64,000 nt of DNA from Pseudomonadota bacterium (GTDB lineage: Bacteria > Pseudomonadota > Gammaproteobacteria > Burkholderiales > Rhodocyclaceae). Positions 1 to 9,067 of the stretch are shown in pieces. Under the pieces are notes generated by a model. It saw only the letters and a list, made by a program, of their open reading frames with translations, was not told the origin of the DNA and did not search any database. The stretch spans positions 16,559 to 80,558 of the forward strand of contig JAGTRU010000022.1 in the NCBI GenBank assembly GCA_018261905.1, in the 5' to 3' direction. The first letter of the stretch is position 1. Each line of letters opens with the position of its first letter. The position numbers and the translations under genes are program-made.

Positions 1-1728
1 GAAGTGGGTGTAATGCTCGTAGGCCAGGCCAAAATGGCCGACATTGTCCGGGCTGTACATGGCCTGACGCAACGAGCGCAGCATCACCGTCTGCAGTAGC
101 TGGAAATCCGGCCGCAACTTGACCTTTTCGAGCAGCACAGCATAGTCCTTGGCCTGCGGTTCATCGCCGCCGCCCAGGGCGAGGCCGAATTCGCCGATGA
201 AGGTGCGTAGGTTGGCCAGCTTTTCCTCGGACGGCGCCTCATGGATGCGGTACAGGCAGGTCTGCTTGTGCTCGGCAAGGAAAGCCGAGGCGCAGACATT
301 GGCCGCCAGCATGCACTCCTCGATGATGCGGTGGGCATCGTTGCGCACCACGGGAACGATATTTCCGATCTTGCCCTGCTCGTTGAACAGCATTTGCGTT
401 TCGGTCGTCTCGAAATCGATCGCCCCACGCTGCTCGCGTGCCTTGTGCAAGGCATTGAAAAGTTTGTAGAGATCCTGGATCTGCGGCTGCAGCGCCTGAT
501 GCACCTCGTTGGCCGGCTGGCTTTCGCCCGACAGCCAGGACCAGACGAGGTTATAGGTCAACCGCGCATGCGAGCGGAAGACTGCCGGATAGAAGCGGTA
601 TTTGCCAATCTTGCCGACCGCGCTGACTTCCATGTCGCAGACCATGGCCATGCGTTCGACATCGGGGTTGAGCGAACAGATGCCGTTGGACAGTTTTTCC
701 GGCAACATCGGGATCACCCGGCGCGGGAAATAGACCGAATTGCCCCGCTCCGCCGCTTCCTTGTCGAGCGCCATGCCCGGCCGGACGTAATGCGAGACAT
801 CGGCAATCGCCACCACCAGCCGCCAGCCACGGCCCTTCTTTTCGCAGAATACGGCATCGTCGAAATCGCGCGCCGTCTCGCCATCGATGGTCACCAGCGG
901 CAGCTTGCGCAAATCCTCGCGACCGGCGAAATCAGCCTTCTTGACCTTGTCCGGCAAGGCCTTGTTTTCTTCGAGCGCCGCCTTCGAGAATTCAAAAGGC
1001 AAGTCGTGCTTGCGCAGGGCGATCTCGATTTCCATGCCGGGATCGGCATAATTGCCGAGCATCTCGGTAATACGCCCGATCGGCTGCGAGAACTTACTGG
1101 GCTGTTCGATGATGTCGACCATCACCACCTGCCCGGATTCCGGCTTGAATTTCGGCTTTTTCTCCGGCGGCACCAGAATATCCTGGGCGATACGCTTATT
1201 TTCGGGGACCACGAAGACGACGCCATGCTCGATGAAGACGCGACCAACGACCTTGGTATTGACCCGTTCGGTGACTTCGACAATGCTGCCCTCCGGCCGC
1301 CCTTTGCGGTCGACTCCCATGACCCGGACCAGGGCGCGGTCGCCGTGCAGGACTTTGCCCATCTGGTGCTGGTCGAGGAAGATATCGGCGCTCCCGTCGT
1401 CGGGAATCAGAAAACCGTAACCATCCTGATGGCCCTGGATGCGGCCGGCCGTCAGACTGGCCCGCTCGGGCAGGATGTAGCCCCCTTTGCGGTTGCGCAT
1501 CAGTTGGCCTTCACGCTCCATGGCGCCGAGGCGACGCTGGAACATCTCGTGCTCACTTTCCGTAATGTCCAGCAGCTCGACCAGTTCGAGAAAAACGAGC
1601 GGACGACCTTCGTCGGCCATGATCTGGATGATGTATTCGCGCGACGGCAACGGAAATTCGTAACGCACGGATTCACGTTCAAAGAAGGGGTCGGCCCGGC
1701 GAATCTTTGTAATTTTCTTTCTTGACAT
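1..1728 (-). CDS. rnr: Ribonuclease R (partial, C-terminal part outside the window)
   Basis: A processive 3'-5' exoribonuclease that degrades structured RNA and takes part in rRNA and mRNA quality control. The ORF track misses this frame because it has no stop inside the window. Reading the minus strand from ATG at 1728 gives MSRKKITKIRRADPFFERES, then an N-terminal winged-helix region, cold-shock-like OB domains and the RNB catalytic domain. The RNB signature is clear: DGETARDFDDAVF, with the Asp cluster that binds Mg, and later MLPEKLSNGICSLNP. About 576 codons are visible; full-length RNase R is usually 700-850 aa, so the rest of RNB, the S1 domain and the tail lie to the left. The ribosome binding site (GAGGA about 10 nt upstream) lies inside the divergent tRNA promoter. 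The 494-aa plus-strand ORF here is a shadow. Confidence 0.95.
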   Translation of the reverse strand, partial: MSRKKITKIRRADPFFERESVRYEFPLPSREYIIQIMADEGRPLVFLELVELLDITESEHEMFQRRLGAMEREGQLMRNRKGGYILPERASLTAGRIQGHQDGYGFLIPDDGSADIFLDQHQMGKVLHGDRALVRVMGVDRKGRPEGSIVEVTERVNTKVVGRVFIEHGVVFVVPENKRIAQDILVPPEKKPKFKPESGQVVMVDIIEQPSKFSQPIGRITEMLGNYADPGMEIEIALRKHDLPFEFSKAALEENKALPDKVKKADFAGREDLRKLPLVTIDGETARDFDDAVFCEKKGRGWRLVVAIADVSHYVRPGMALDKEAAERGNSVYFPRRVIPMLPEKLSNGICSLNPDVERMAMVCDMEVSAVGKIGKYRFYPAVFRSHARLTYNLVWSWLSGESQPANEVHQALQPQIQDLYKLFNALHKAREQRGAIDFETTETQMLFNEQGKIGNIVPVVRNDAHRIIEECMLAANVCASAFLAEHKQTCLYRIHEAPSEEKLANLRTFIGEFGLALGGGDEPQAKDYAVLLEKVKLRPDFQLLQTVMLRSLRQAMYSPDNVGHFGLAYEHYTHF

Positions 1729-1749
1729 CGAATAACTTTCCTCTATAAT
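1722..1749 (+). promoter_or_regulatory. Consensus sigma-70 promoter of the tRNA-Leu genes
   Basis: TTGACA (1722-1727) and TATAAT (1744-1749) are both perfect consensus hexamers, separated by 16 bp. Transcription would start near 1756, about 13 nt before the first tRNA-Leu. The -35 box overlaps the rnr start codon on the other strand, and the spacer and -10 cover the rnr ribosome binding site. Confidence 0.85.
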
Positions 1750-1768
1750 TCTTGGTCTTCGCACCTGT

Positions 1769-1853
<85 letters not shown>

Positions 1854-1917
1854 GATGCAACGAACATGGCGGCCGAAAAATTCCCGAAAAACTTCTATGC
1901 GGCGCACAAAAACTCTA

Positions 1918-1923
1918 TATAAT
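1918..1923 (+). promoter_or_regulatory. Probable -10 element in front of the second tRNA-Leu
   Basis: TATAAT is followed by a GC-rich discriminator (GCGCGCTC), as at stringently controlled stable-RNA promoters. No good -35 box is visible at 16-18 bp. Copy 2 may use this weaker promoter or be co-transcribed from the upstream one, since no terminator separates the two tRNAs. Confidence 0.45.
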
Positions 1924-1942
1924 GCGCGCTCTTCGCTCCCGT

Positions 1943-2027
<85 letters not shown>

Positions 2028-2040
2028 ACGATTTTGATTG

Positions 2041-2068
2041 AAGGCCTTGCGCAAACAAGGCCTTTTTT
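2041..2068 (+). terminator. Intrinsic terminator of the tRNA-Leu transcript
   Basis: AAGGCCTTG / CAAGGCCTT form a perfect 9-bp stem with a 6-nt loop, followed directly by a run of T residues. Confidence 0.9.
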
Positions 2069-2220
2069 CATTTTTGCCCGGGCCGCGTAAAAAGCCAGCC
2101 AAAACCGCACCCCACAAAGCCGAGTGCGCCTTTTCGCCAAACCCGGCTTGCCGTCAGCGGGTAACAATTACTAACATTTGCGTACACGGCAAAGGTAATC
2201 GCCGACTGCCGCCAGGCGTT

Positions 2221-2249
2221 ATTTGGCTCATCAGCACAACGAGCCAAAT
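2221..2249 (+). repeat. Inverted repeat just upstream of the small secreted protein gene
   Basis: ATTTGGCTC (2221-2229) and GAGCCAAAT (2241-2249) are perfect inverted arms with an 11-nt loop, ending 1 nt before the ATG. The only Shine-Dalgarno-like bases (GAG) are in the right arm, so the hairpin could hide the ribosome binding site. It could instead be an operator. Confidence 0.6.
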
Positions 2250-2250
2250 C

Positions 2251-2613
2251 ATGAAAAAGATCACCACCCTCGGCCTGGCCCTCTGCCTGGCCCTCACTAC
2301 CGCCGGAAGCGCACAGGCCGACTGGGGACGCCACGACAACTACCGTGCCGATCATGGCTCCCGCCACGATCGCGGCCAACGGGGCGGCTCGGACTGGGTC
2401 GGTCCAGTCGCCATTCTTGCCATCGCCGGCCTGGCCATCGGCGCTGCCACTTACAACCAGTATCGTCCGACCCCGGTCTACGTTGCCCCGCCACCCCCGG
2501 TGCAGGAGCAATTGCCGGCCGGCAACTGGTATTACTGCGGCTCAGCCAACCAGTACTACCCCTATGTCGACTATTGCCCGGAAGGCTGGCAACAGGTCAT
2601 GCCTCCGCGCTAG
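2251..2613 (+). CDS. Small secreted or membrane-anchored protein of unknown function
   Basis: A 120-aa protein. The ORF track runs back to 2038 through the tRNA terminator, so the ATG at 2251 (MKKITTLGLALCLALTTAGS) is preferred because it opens a clear Sec signal peptide, probably cut after AQA. A short Arg/His/Gly-rich stretch follows, then one hydrophobic segment (VGPVAILAIAGLAIGAATY, about 50-68), a Pro-rich linker and a C-terminal Tyr/Cys motif (WYYCGSANQYYPYVDYCPEG). Such endings occur in many small proteobacterial envelope proteins of unknown role. Two cysteines near the C-terminus could form a disulphide. No enzymatic function is claimed. Confidence 0.75.
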   Translation: MKKITTLGLALCLALTTAGSAQADWGRHDNYRADHGSRHDRGQRGGSDWVGPVAILAIAGLAIGAATYNQYRPTPVYVAPPPPVQEQLPAGNWYYCGSANQYYPYVDYCPEGWQQVMPPR

Positions 2614-2619
2614 AAATGC

Positions 2620-2643
2620 CAACGGGCCCGACCGGGCCCGTTG
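2620..2643. terminator. Hairpin between convergent genes (possible bidirectional terminator)
   Basis: CAACGGGCCCG / CGGGCCCGTTG form an 11-bp perfect stem with a very tight loop, in the 48-bp gap between the small secreted protein gene and purA. There is no good T-run on either side, so termination strength is uncertain. Confidence 0.55.
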
Positions 2644-2661
2644 CAACAAGAAATCGTCCGC

Positions 2662-3969
2662 TTAATTGAACGGATGCTGCTTGAGAATGGTTTCGTCGCG
2701 CTCGGGGCCGGTCGACACAATGGCGATCGGCACCTCGCAGAGTTGCTCGAGACGATCCAGATAATTGCGGGCGTTGAGCGGCAGGTCTTCCCAGCGCTTG
2801 ACGCCGAACGTCGTCTCGCTCCAGCCCGGCATGGTTTCATAGACCGGCACGCAACGCGCCACTTCGTCGGCCCCGATGGGCAGCAGATCGATAAACTTGC
2901 CATCCAGCTCGTAACCGGTACAAATGCTCAGTTCCTTGAGGCCATCGAGCACATCGAGCTTGGTGATGCACAGCCCCGTCAGGCCGTTGATCCGGCCCGA
3001 ACGACGCAGCGCAGCCGCATCGAACCAGCCGCAACGACGTTTGCGCCCGGTCACCGTGCCGAATTCACGACCAACCTGCGACATCTGGTAGCCCGGCACG
3101 CCTGCGGTGTCGATATCCAGTTCGCTCGGGAAGGGACCGCCGCCGACGCGCGTGCAGTAGGCCTTGGTGATGCCCAGCACGTAATGCAGCATGCCCGGAC
3201 CGACGCCAGCGCCAGCCGAAGCCTGACCAGCCACACAATTGGACGAAGTGACGAAAGGATAGGTGCCGTGGTCGATGTCGAGCAGGGTACCCTGGGCGCC
3301 TTCGAACAGCAGGTTCTGACCGGCCTGGTTGGCGGCGTAGAGCGCGGCGGAGACGTCGGCAACCAGCGGCTTGATCTGCTCGGCATCGGCCATCGCCTGA
3401 TCGTAAACCGTCTGGAAATCGACGGCCGGAGCCTTGAAATACTGGGTCAGCACGAAATTGTGGTACTCCAGAACTTCCGTGAGCTTCTCGGCGAAACGCT
3501 CCGGGCAGAACAGGTCATAGACGCGCAGGCCGCGCCGTGAAACCTTGTCTTCGTAGGTCGGGCCGATGCCCTTGCCGGTCGTGCCGATTTTCTTGTCTTC
3601 GCACTTGGCGCCTTCGCGCGCCTTGTCGATGGCCGAGTGGTACGGCAGGATCAGCGGGCAACCCGGGCTGATCTTGAGCCGCGAACGGACGTCGATGCCG
3701 CCCTTTTCGAGCTCGGCGATTTCCGACAGCAGGTGATGCGTATCGAGCACGACACCGTTGCCGATGTAGCACATCACGCCATCGCGCACGATGCCGGAGG
3801 GCACCAGGTTGAGCTTGTACACCTGCGCGCCGACGACCAGCGTATGGCCGGCATTATGGCCGCCCTGGAAACGCACGACGCCCTGGGCGTGATCGGTCAG
3901 CCAGTCGACAATCTTGCCCTTACCCTCGTCACCCCACTGGGTCCCCACCACAATGACATTCTTGGCCAT
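2662..3969 (-). CDS. purA: Adenylosuccinate synthetase
   Basis: Makes adenylosuccinate from IMP, aspartate and GTP, the first committed step to AMP; cytoplasmic. The 435 aa match the family's usual ~430. The N-terminal GTP-binding signature [14 protein letters not shown] and the catalytic segment [12 protein letters not shown] are present, followed by [14 protein letters not shown] and the C-terminal base-recognition region [11 protein letters not shown]. It lies 5 bp after hisZ and is the last gene of the long minus-strand run. It ends at the convergent hairpin at 2620. Confidence 0.97.
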   Translation of the reverse strand: MAKNVIVVGTQWGDEGKGKIVDWLTDHAQGVVRFQGGHNAGHTLVVGAQVYKLNLVPSGIVRDGVMCYIGNGVVLDTHHLLSEIAELEKGGIDVRSRLKISPGCPLILPYHSAIDKAREGAKCEDKKIGTTGKGIGPTYEDKVSRRGLRVYDLFCPERFAEKLTEVLEYHNFVLTQYFKAPAVDFQTVYDQAMADAEQIKPLVADVSAALYAANQAGQNLLFEGAQGTLLDIDHGTYPFVTSSNCVAGQASAGAGVGPGMLHYVLGITKAYCTRVGGGPFPSELDIDTAGVPGYQMSQVGREFGTVTGRKRRCGWFDAAALRRSGRINGLTGLCITKLDVLDGLKELSICTGYELDGKFIDLLPIGADEVARCVPVYETMPGWSETTFGVKRWEDLPLNARNYLDRLEQLCEVPIAIVSTGPERDETILKQHPFN

Positions 3970-3974
3970 CTGTA

Positions 3975-5129
3975 TTAATCCTCTTGTATTGCTTCAATAA
4001 TCCATTGTCCGCCGACCTGCACCAGCTTGCGGTCGCAAAGCGGGCCTTCGCAGGCGATTTCACCGGGCAGCAACTCGACGACGACTTCCCCCTGGGCACG
4101 GCAGGCGGCGATCTGCGCGGCCAAGCCGCGGTCATGACCGGCCCAGGCGGCCAGGATGGCCCCGGGCGCCTTGACCGGCGGCAGCAGACGCGCCACTTCG
4201 CGCAAGTCCATCGAGAAGCCGGTCGCCGGACGAGCCCGCCCAAACGTCTTGCCGGCGCCGTCATAACGCCCGCCAAGTGCGATAGCGGCCGGGTAATCCG
4301 GGCAGTAGGCGGCAAACACCACACCGTTGTGATAGTGGTAACCACGCAAATCGGAAAGGTCGATCGAGAAGGCCAGATCCGGCGCCGCCTCTACCAGGTG
4401 GCGCAAACCGTCGAGCGCTGCGGTGATCGCCGGCAGGGCCGGCAATTCGGCCCGCGCCCGGTCCAGCACATCGACACCGCCATAGAGTAGCGGCAAGGCC
4501 TGCAACGCCTCGCCATAGGGCGACGGCACCGCACCACAGGCCTCGACCAGACCCGGCACATCCTTGGCCCGCAACAGGCGCAGGACGTTTTCCTCGGCTT
4601 CCTGCGGCAGAGCGGCGGCTTCGGCCAGGGCGCGGAAAATACCGACATGTCCGAGATCGATGCGACTGATTGGCAACTTGATTTTGGCAAAGGCCCCGGC
4701 CATCAAGCGAATGATGTCGAGATCGGCCTCGATACCAGCGAAGCCATAAAGCTCCGCCCCGATCTGCACCGGCTCGCGACCGGCCGAAATACTGGCTGGC
4801 AGCGTATGCAGCACGCTGCCGCAATAACTCAGGCGGGTCACGCCCTGGTGGTTGAGCAGATGGGCATCGATACGCGCCGCCTGCGGTGTGATGTCGGCAC
4901 GCACCCCCATCGTCCGCCCGGAAAGCTGGTCGACCAGCTTGAAGGTGCGCAGGTTGAGATCCTGGCCGGCGCCGGTGAGCAGCGACTCCAGGTATTCCAG
5001 CAGCGGCGGCATGACAAATTCGAAACCGCGCGTCTGGAAATGGTCCAGCACGGTGCGGCGCAGTTGCTCAATGCGAGCGGCTTCTGCCGGCAAGGCATCG
5101 GCAATGTATTCAGGTAACAGCCAGTTCAT
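3975..5129 (-). CDS. hisZ: ATP phosphoribosyltransferase regulatory subunit HisZ
   Basis: A 384-aa HisRS-like protein that partners short-form HisG, giving catalytic competence and histidine feedback control at the first step of histidine synthesis. It has the class II synthetase-like core ([20 protein letters not shown], then [28 protein letters not shown]) but lacks the HisRS C-terminal anticodon-binding domain. A true hisS lies elsewhere in the window, which supports the HisZ call. The start ATG overlaps the stop of the DUF2065 gene (ATGA). It is separated from purA by 5 bp. hisG itself is not in the window. Confidence 0.93.
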   Translation of the reverse strand: MNWLLPEYIADALPAEAARIEQLRRTVLDHFQTRGFEFVMPPLLEYLESLLTGAGQDLNLRTFKLVDQLSGRTMGVRADITPQAARIDAHLLNHQGVTRLSYCGSVLHTLPASISAGREPVQIGAELYGFAGIEADLDIIRLMAGAFAKIKLPISRIDLGHVGIFRALAEAAALPQEAEENVLRLLRAKDVPGLVEACGAVPSPYGEALQALPLLYGGVDVLDRARAELPALPAITAALDGLRHLVEAAPDLAFSIDLSDLRGYHYHNGVVFAAYCPDYPAAIALGGRYDGAGKTFGRARPATGFSMDLREVARLLPPVKAPGAILAAWAGHDRGLAAQIAACRAQGEVVVELLPGEIACEGPLCDRKLVQVGGQWIIEAIQED

Positions 5130-5311
5130 GAAAAGACCATGAGCAGGGTCAGACCGACGATCATCGACGTCAAGCCGACGAAACGGATCTGCCCGTCCGA
5201 AAATTGAATAAGGCGGCGAAAGGTTTCACGCCACGCCGCCGGGGCTATAAAGGGCATCAGGCCTTCGAGCACCAACATCAGCGCGAAGGCCAGCAACAAC
5301 GTCGAGGTCAT
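5126..5311 (-). CDS. DUF2065 (YjeT-like) small membrane protein
   Basis: A 61-aa protein with two hydrophobic segments (about residues 4-22 and 43-60) and a short polar loop containing [19 protein letters not shown], which matches the DUF2065 pattern. It overlaps hflC upstream and hisZ downstream by ATGA junctions, so it is translated within the operon. Homologues often sit beside hflC and purA. The function is unknown; location suggests an inner-membrane accessory role. Confidence 0.85.
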   Translation of the reverse strand: MTSTLLLAFALMLVLEGLMPFIAPAAWRETFRRLIQFSDGQIRFVGLTSMIVGLTLLMVFS

Positions 5312-6195
5312 TTGCCTTTGTCGTTACCGCGTCCGAGGCTCTTCATGTACTTGAAGAAATCGGAACTGGGTTCAACCACCATCACGTCGCCCTTGCTCTT
5401 GAAGCTGCCGCGATAGGCTTCCAGACTACGGTAGAAAGCATAGAATTCGGGACTTTGACTAAAAGCACCGGCATATATCGCCGAAGCCTTGGCATCGCCC
5501 TCGCCCTTGATCTTCTGCGCATCGCGATAAGCATCGGCAATGATGATTTCGCGCTGCCGGTCGGCATCGGCGCGAATTTTTTCCGCCTCGGCCGAACCTT
5601 CCGAACGCAATTCGTTGGCCACCCGCTTGCGCTCCGCCTCCATCCGGCGATACACCGCATCGCTGACCTCGGTCGGCAACTCGACCCGCTTGACGCGGAC
5701 ATCAACGATCTGCACGCCGATCTTGCGGGCATCGGCATCGGCCTTCTCGCGCATCTGCTCCATGATCTTGTCGCGCTCGCCGGAGACGACGTCATGCACC
5801 GTGCGCTTGCCGAATTCCTCACGCAGGCCAGCATTGACCGTCTGGTTCAAGCGGGTTTTGGCACGCGACTCGTCGCCGCCGACCGAGATGTAATAGAGCT
5901 TGGGATCGACGATCCGCCACTTGATGTAGGAATCGACCAGTACGTTCTTCTTTTCGGAAGTAATGAAACGTTCCGGTTCGGCGTTATCGAGCGTGATGAT
6001 GCGCTTTTCGAAGAAACGCACGTTCTGGATCAGCGGAATCTTGAAACTCAAGCCCGGCTCGGTGATGATCTGCTTGACTTCACCCAACTGGAAAACGACC
6101 GCAAACTGGCGCTGATCGACGGTAAAGATCGACATCGCGGCCACCACCAGAATGGTGGCGATCAGCGCGCCGGCAAAATTGATACGCGGACTCAT
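5308..6195 (-). CDS. hflC: HflC, SPFH-domain subunit of the FtsH-modulating HflKC complex
   Basis: An inner-membrane protein with a large periplasmic SPFH/band-7 domain. With HflK it forms a cage around the FtsH protease and modulates turnover of membrane substrates. The track starts at a TTG (6198); the ATG at 6195 (MSPRINFAGALIATILVVAA) is preferred because it forms a TGATG junction with the hflK stop. That gives 295 aa, the usual length. An N-terminal membrane anchor (about 8-26) is followed by the band-7 domain (FTVDQRQFAVVFQLGEV onward) and a charged, Ala-rich coiled-coil region. Confidence 0.96.
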   Translation of the reverse strand: MSPRINFAGALIATILVVAAMSIFTVDQRQFAVVFQLGEVKQIITEPGLSFKIPLIQNVRFFEKRIITLDNAEPERFITSEKKNVLVDSYIKWRIVDPKLYYISVGGDESRAKTRLNQTVNAGLREEFGKRTVHDVVSGERDKIMEQMREKADADARKIGVQIVDVRVKRVELPTEVSDAVYRRMEAERKRVANELRSEGSAEAEKIRADADRQREIIIADAYRDAQKIKGEGDAKASAIYAGAFSQSPEFYAFYRSLEAYRGSFKSKGDVMVVEPSSDFFKYMKSLGRGNDKGK

Positions 6196-7505
6196 CAACG
6201 ATTCTCCCGATCACGCGAACTCAGCGAGCCTTCGCGCGAGCTCCCAGAATAAGACTTGCCGCCAACCGCCGGCGCATGCTCCAGTTGCGGCGGCACTTCC
6301 GAGGACAATGCGGCGGACGGCTTGCCGGACTGGGTATTCGGCGTTTCCACCGGACCGGCCGCCGCGGCGCCGGCGGCCGCCGTTGCCTGCATCAGCTTGT
6401 CGAGCGGCAGATAGAGCAGGTTGCCCTGCCCCTTGGCGTCGATCAAGACTTTGCTGGTACTGGAATAGACCTGCTGCATGGTTTCCAGATACATACGCTG
6501 GCGCGTCACTTCCGGCGCCTTGGCATATTCCGTCTGCACCTGCTTGAAGCGCGAGGCATCGCCCTCGGCCGTCGAGATGACGCGCTGCTTGTGGCCCTCG
6601 GCTTCCTGCATCAGGCGAGCCGCCGTGCCCTTGGCTTTCGGAATCACGTCGTTGGCGTAGGCCTGCCCTTCATTTTTCTGCCGCTCGCGGTCCTGACCGG
6701 CTTTCACGGCATCGTCAAAGGCCGACTGCACCTGCTCCGGCGGCTGCGCATTCTGCATGGTGACCTTGGAAATCAGGATGCCGCTCTTGTAACGGTCGAG
6801 AATATCCTGCATCAGCTTGGAAGCCTGGGTGGCGATCTGCTCGCGACCTTCGTAAAGCACGAAATCCATCTTGCTCTTGCCGACGATCTCACGCACCGCC
6901 GTTTCGGCGGCACCCATCACCGCTTCATCGGGCGAACGGTTGTTGAACAGGTATTCAACCGGATCTTTCAAGACATACTGCACGGCAAACTGGATATTTA
7001 CGATGTTTTCGTCGTCGGTCAGCATCAGGGCCTCTTTCAGCACCTTATTGCGTTCGCTGCCGCGATAACCGATTTCCACCGTCCGCACGCCGGTCAAATT
7101 GACGATTTCATGCGACTGGATCGGATAGGGAAAACGCCAGCGCAGGCCCGGCTCGGTCGCTTCCTTGAAACTGCCGAACTGGAGGACGAGGCCGCGTTGC
7201 GAGGCATCGACGATATAGAAGCCGGAGGCCAGCCAGACCAGGGCAACCAAGACGGCGACTAGGCCGATACCGCCACCGAGAAAGCGCGGACTGAAATCGA
7301 ACTGCGGCAGGCGCGGCCCATCGCCGCCGCCATTACCACCACCGCCGCCTTTCTTGCCGAACATGCCGGAAAGCTTGCGATTGAAATCGCGCCACAATTC
7401 TTCGAGGTCGGGCGGTCCATCGTTGGGGCGGCGCGGGCCGCCGCCATTGGACTTGTCACCGTCGTTTCCACCACGGTTGCCCCACTGCGGGTCGTTGAGC
7501 GACAT
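6195..7505 (-). CDS. hflK: HflK, SPFH-domain subunit of the HflKC complex
   Basis: Partner of HflC. The start is moved from the track position (7529) to ATG 7505 (MSLNDPQWGNRGG), the common HflK start, giving 436 aa. The N-terminal ~70 residues are Gly/Asn/Pro-rich, with GGGGGNGGGDG before a single transmembrane segment (about 80-98). The SPFH domain follows, then an Ala/Gln-rich helical region and a low-complexity C-terminal tail (AAAGAAAAGPVETPNTQSGK). The TGATG overlap with hflC implies coupled translation of the two subunits. Confidence 0.96.
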   Translation of the reverse strand: MSLNDPQWGNRGGNDGDKSNGGGPRRPNDGPPDLEELWRDFNRKLSGMFGKKGGGGGNGGGDGPRLPQFDFSPRFLGGGIGLVAVLVALVWLASGFYIVDASQRGLVLQFGSFKEATEPGLRWRFPYPIQSHEIVNLTGVRTVEIGYRGSERNKVLKEALMLTDDENIVNIQFAVQYVLKDPVEYLFNNRSPDEAVMGAAETAVREIVGKSKMDFVLYEGREQIATQASKLMQDILDRYKSGILISKVTMQNAQPPEQVQSAFDDAVKAGQDRERQKNEGQAYANDVIPKAKGTAARLMQEAEGHKQRVISTAEGDASRFKQVQTEYAKAPEVTRQRMYLETMQQVYSSTSKVLIDAKGQGNLLYLPLDKLMQATAAAGAAAAGPVETPNTQSGKPSAALSSEVPPQLEHAPAVGGKSYSGSSREGSLSSRDRENR

Positions 7506-7540
7506 AAATATACCTAGGGTCGGAATCATGGTTCGGGGTA

Positions 7541-8695
7541 TCAGCTTATGTAGTCTTGTTGGGCATCGCGTGCAGCCGCCGCCAGTTCTCGCTGGCGACT
7601 TTCGGCCTTCACCCGGGCATATTCGGCAAGGGATTCACGCAACAAATCCAAGCCATCTCCTGACCGCGCGCTGACGCGAACGCGCGCGATATTACCATAC
7701 TCATCCCGCTCGACTCCCGGCGTGGCTTCGGTCAGGTCGATCTTGTTCCAGACGATGACCTGCCGCACCTGCCGGGCGCCGATTTCTTCAAGCACCTTAT
7801 TCACTTCGCTCATCTGCTCAGCGCGGGCATGACTGGCGCTATCGACGATATGCAACAGCAGATCGGCATCGGTCGCCGCCTCCAGTGTCGCATGAAAGGC
7901 ATCAACCAGCGAGTGCGGCAAATCGCGAATGAAGCCGACGGTATCGGAAACGACAATATTGCCCGCTCCCTCGACCCACAATTTGCGGGAGGTGGTGTCG
8001 AGCGTCGCAAACAACTGATCGGCGGCAAAAACGCCGGCATGGGTCAAGGCATTGAACAGCGTCGATTTGCCGGCATTGGTGTAGCCGACCAGCGAGACAC
8101 TGAGCACATCGCCGCGCAAGCGTGACTTTCTCTGCACGCCACGCTGCCGGGTCAGCTTCTGCAGCCGCCCCTTCAATAATTTGACACGATTGCCGAGCAG
8201 ACGACGGTCGGTTTCCAGTTGCTTCTCACCCGGACCGCGCATGCCGATTCCGCCGCGCTGCCTTTCCAGGTGAGTCCAGCCACGCACCAGGCGGGTAGAC
8301 AAATGCTCGAGTTGCGCCAGTTCGACCTGCAACTTACCCTCGGCGCTCGAGGCGCGCAGGGCGAAGATATCGAGAATCAGGCTGGTGCGATCGATCACGC
8401 GACATTTGAGCTCGCCTTCGAGATTGCGTTCCTGAACCGGCGACAATTCATGATTGAAAATCACCAGATCGGCCTCGCCAGCCGCCAGCATGGCCGCGAT
8501 TTCCTGGACCTTGCCTTTACCGGCAAAGGTTTTCGGATCCGGGCCATGACGCGCCCCAAAGACTTCGGCGACCACCAACGCCCCGGCCGATTCGGCGAGC
8601 AGACGAACTTCCTCCAGCTGATCCTGCAAATCGGGCTGGCCGAAGTCAAGCTGAACGATCACCGCGCGTTCACCGGCGGCGGGTCGTTCATTCAT
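7541..8695 (-). CDS. hflX: GTPase HflX
   Basis: A ribosome-associated GTPase of the Obg-HflX superfamily that splits stalled or heat-damaged ribosomes. The track ORF has a 62-residue artefactual N-terminal extension running into hfq. ATG at 8695 (MNERPAAGERAVIVQLDFGQ) has AGGA 7 nt upstream and gives 384 aa. The N-terminal HflX domain contains the GKGKVQEI loop, followed by GMRGPGEKQLETDRR and the G domain with G1 GYTNAGKST, G3 DTVGF and G4 NKID. It sits between hfq and hflK, the usual gene order. Confidence 0.96.
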   Translation of the reverse strand: MNERPAAGERAVIVQLDFGQPDLQDQLEEVRLLAESAGALVVAEVFGARHGPDPKTFAGKGKVQEIAAMLAAGEADLVIFNHELSPVQERNLEGELKCRVIDRTSLILDIFALRASSAEGKLQVELAQLEHLSTRLVRGWTHLERQRGGIGMRGPGEKQLETDRRLLGNRVKLLKGRLQKLTRQRGVQRKSRLRGDVLSVSLVGYTNAGKSTLFNALTHAGVFAADQLFATLDTTSRKLWVEGAGNIVVSDTVGFIRDLPHSLVDAFHATLEAATDADLLLHIVDSASHARAEQMSEVNKVLEEIGARQVRQVIVWNKIDLTEATPGVERDEYGNIARVRVSARSGDGLDLLRESLAEYARVKAESRQRELAAAARDAQQDYIS

Positions 8696-8716
8696 GGGCA
8701 TTTCCTGGAAAGAAGA

Positions 8717-8737
8717 GGCCCGCCAAGCCAGCGGGCC
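8717..8737 (-). terminator. Hairpin in the hfq-hflX gap
   Basis: GGCCCGC / GCGGGCC, a 7-bp stem with a 7-nt loop, followed on the minus strand by a pyrimidine run (TCTTCTTTCC) without a strict T tract. It could attenuate read-through so that hfq is expressed above hflX, or stabilise the 3' end of hfq mRNA. Confidence 0.45.
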
Positions 8738-8753
8738 GCTGTAGGGGAGGAAA

Positions 8754-8990
8754 TTATTCCGCCGCCTGTTCTTGCTGGAGATTGACCGGACGGGCCGGCA
8801 CCACCGTGGAAATTGCATGCTTGTACACCATCTGGGTGACGGTGTTCTTGAGCAATACAACGTATTGATCGAACGATTCAACCTGGCCCTGCAATTTGAT
8901 CCCGTTGACCAGGTAAATCGAAACGGGAACGTGCTCGCGACGAAGAGCGTTAAGAAAGGGGTCTTGTAACAGTTGCCCTTTATTGCTCAT
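8754..8990 (-). CDS. hfq: RNA chaperone Hfq
   Basis: A hexameric Sm-like protein that pairs small RNAs with mRNAs. The 78 aa contain Sm1 ([20 protein letters not shown]) and Sm2 ([12 protein letters not shown], with the YKHA signature) and the distal-face residues of the N-terminus ([15 protein letters not shown]). The C-terminal tail is short (NLQQEQAAE), as in many betaproteobacteria. The ATG has GGAG about 10 nt upstream. It lies in the der-hfq-hflX-hflK-hflC order. Confidence 0.98.
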   Translation of the reverse strand: MSNKGQLLQDPFLNALRREHVPVSIYLVNGIKLQGQVESFDQYVVLLKNTVTQMVYKHAISTVVPARPVNLQQEQAAE

Positions 8991-9067
8991 GGTGTGGACT
9001 CCATGTGTGTTGTTATGAGGTGCCTAATGTACCCAAATTTACTGCGCCTTGCCGAAGAATTTACGGC

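Noticed and set aside
241-1725. 494-aa plus-strand ORF opposite rnr
   Set aside because: It is antisense to a clear RNase R with RNB motifs; its sequence is the low-information Arg/Asp/Gly-rich kind produced by the complementary strand of a GC-rich gene.
2038-2250. Upstream extension of the small secreted protein ORF
   Set aside because: It would start within the tRNA terminator, and the internal ATG opens a clear signal peptide.
8696-8881. 62-residue N-terminal extension of HflX
   Set aside because: It overlaps hfq antisense-free but in another frame and has no similarity to HflX starts; ATG 8695 has a good ribosome site.
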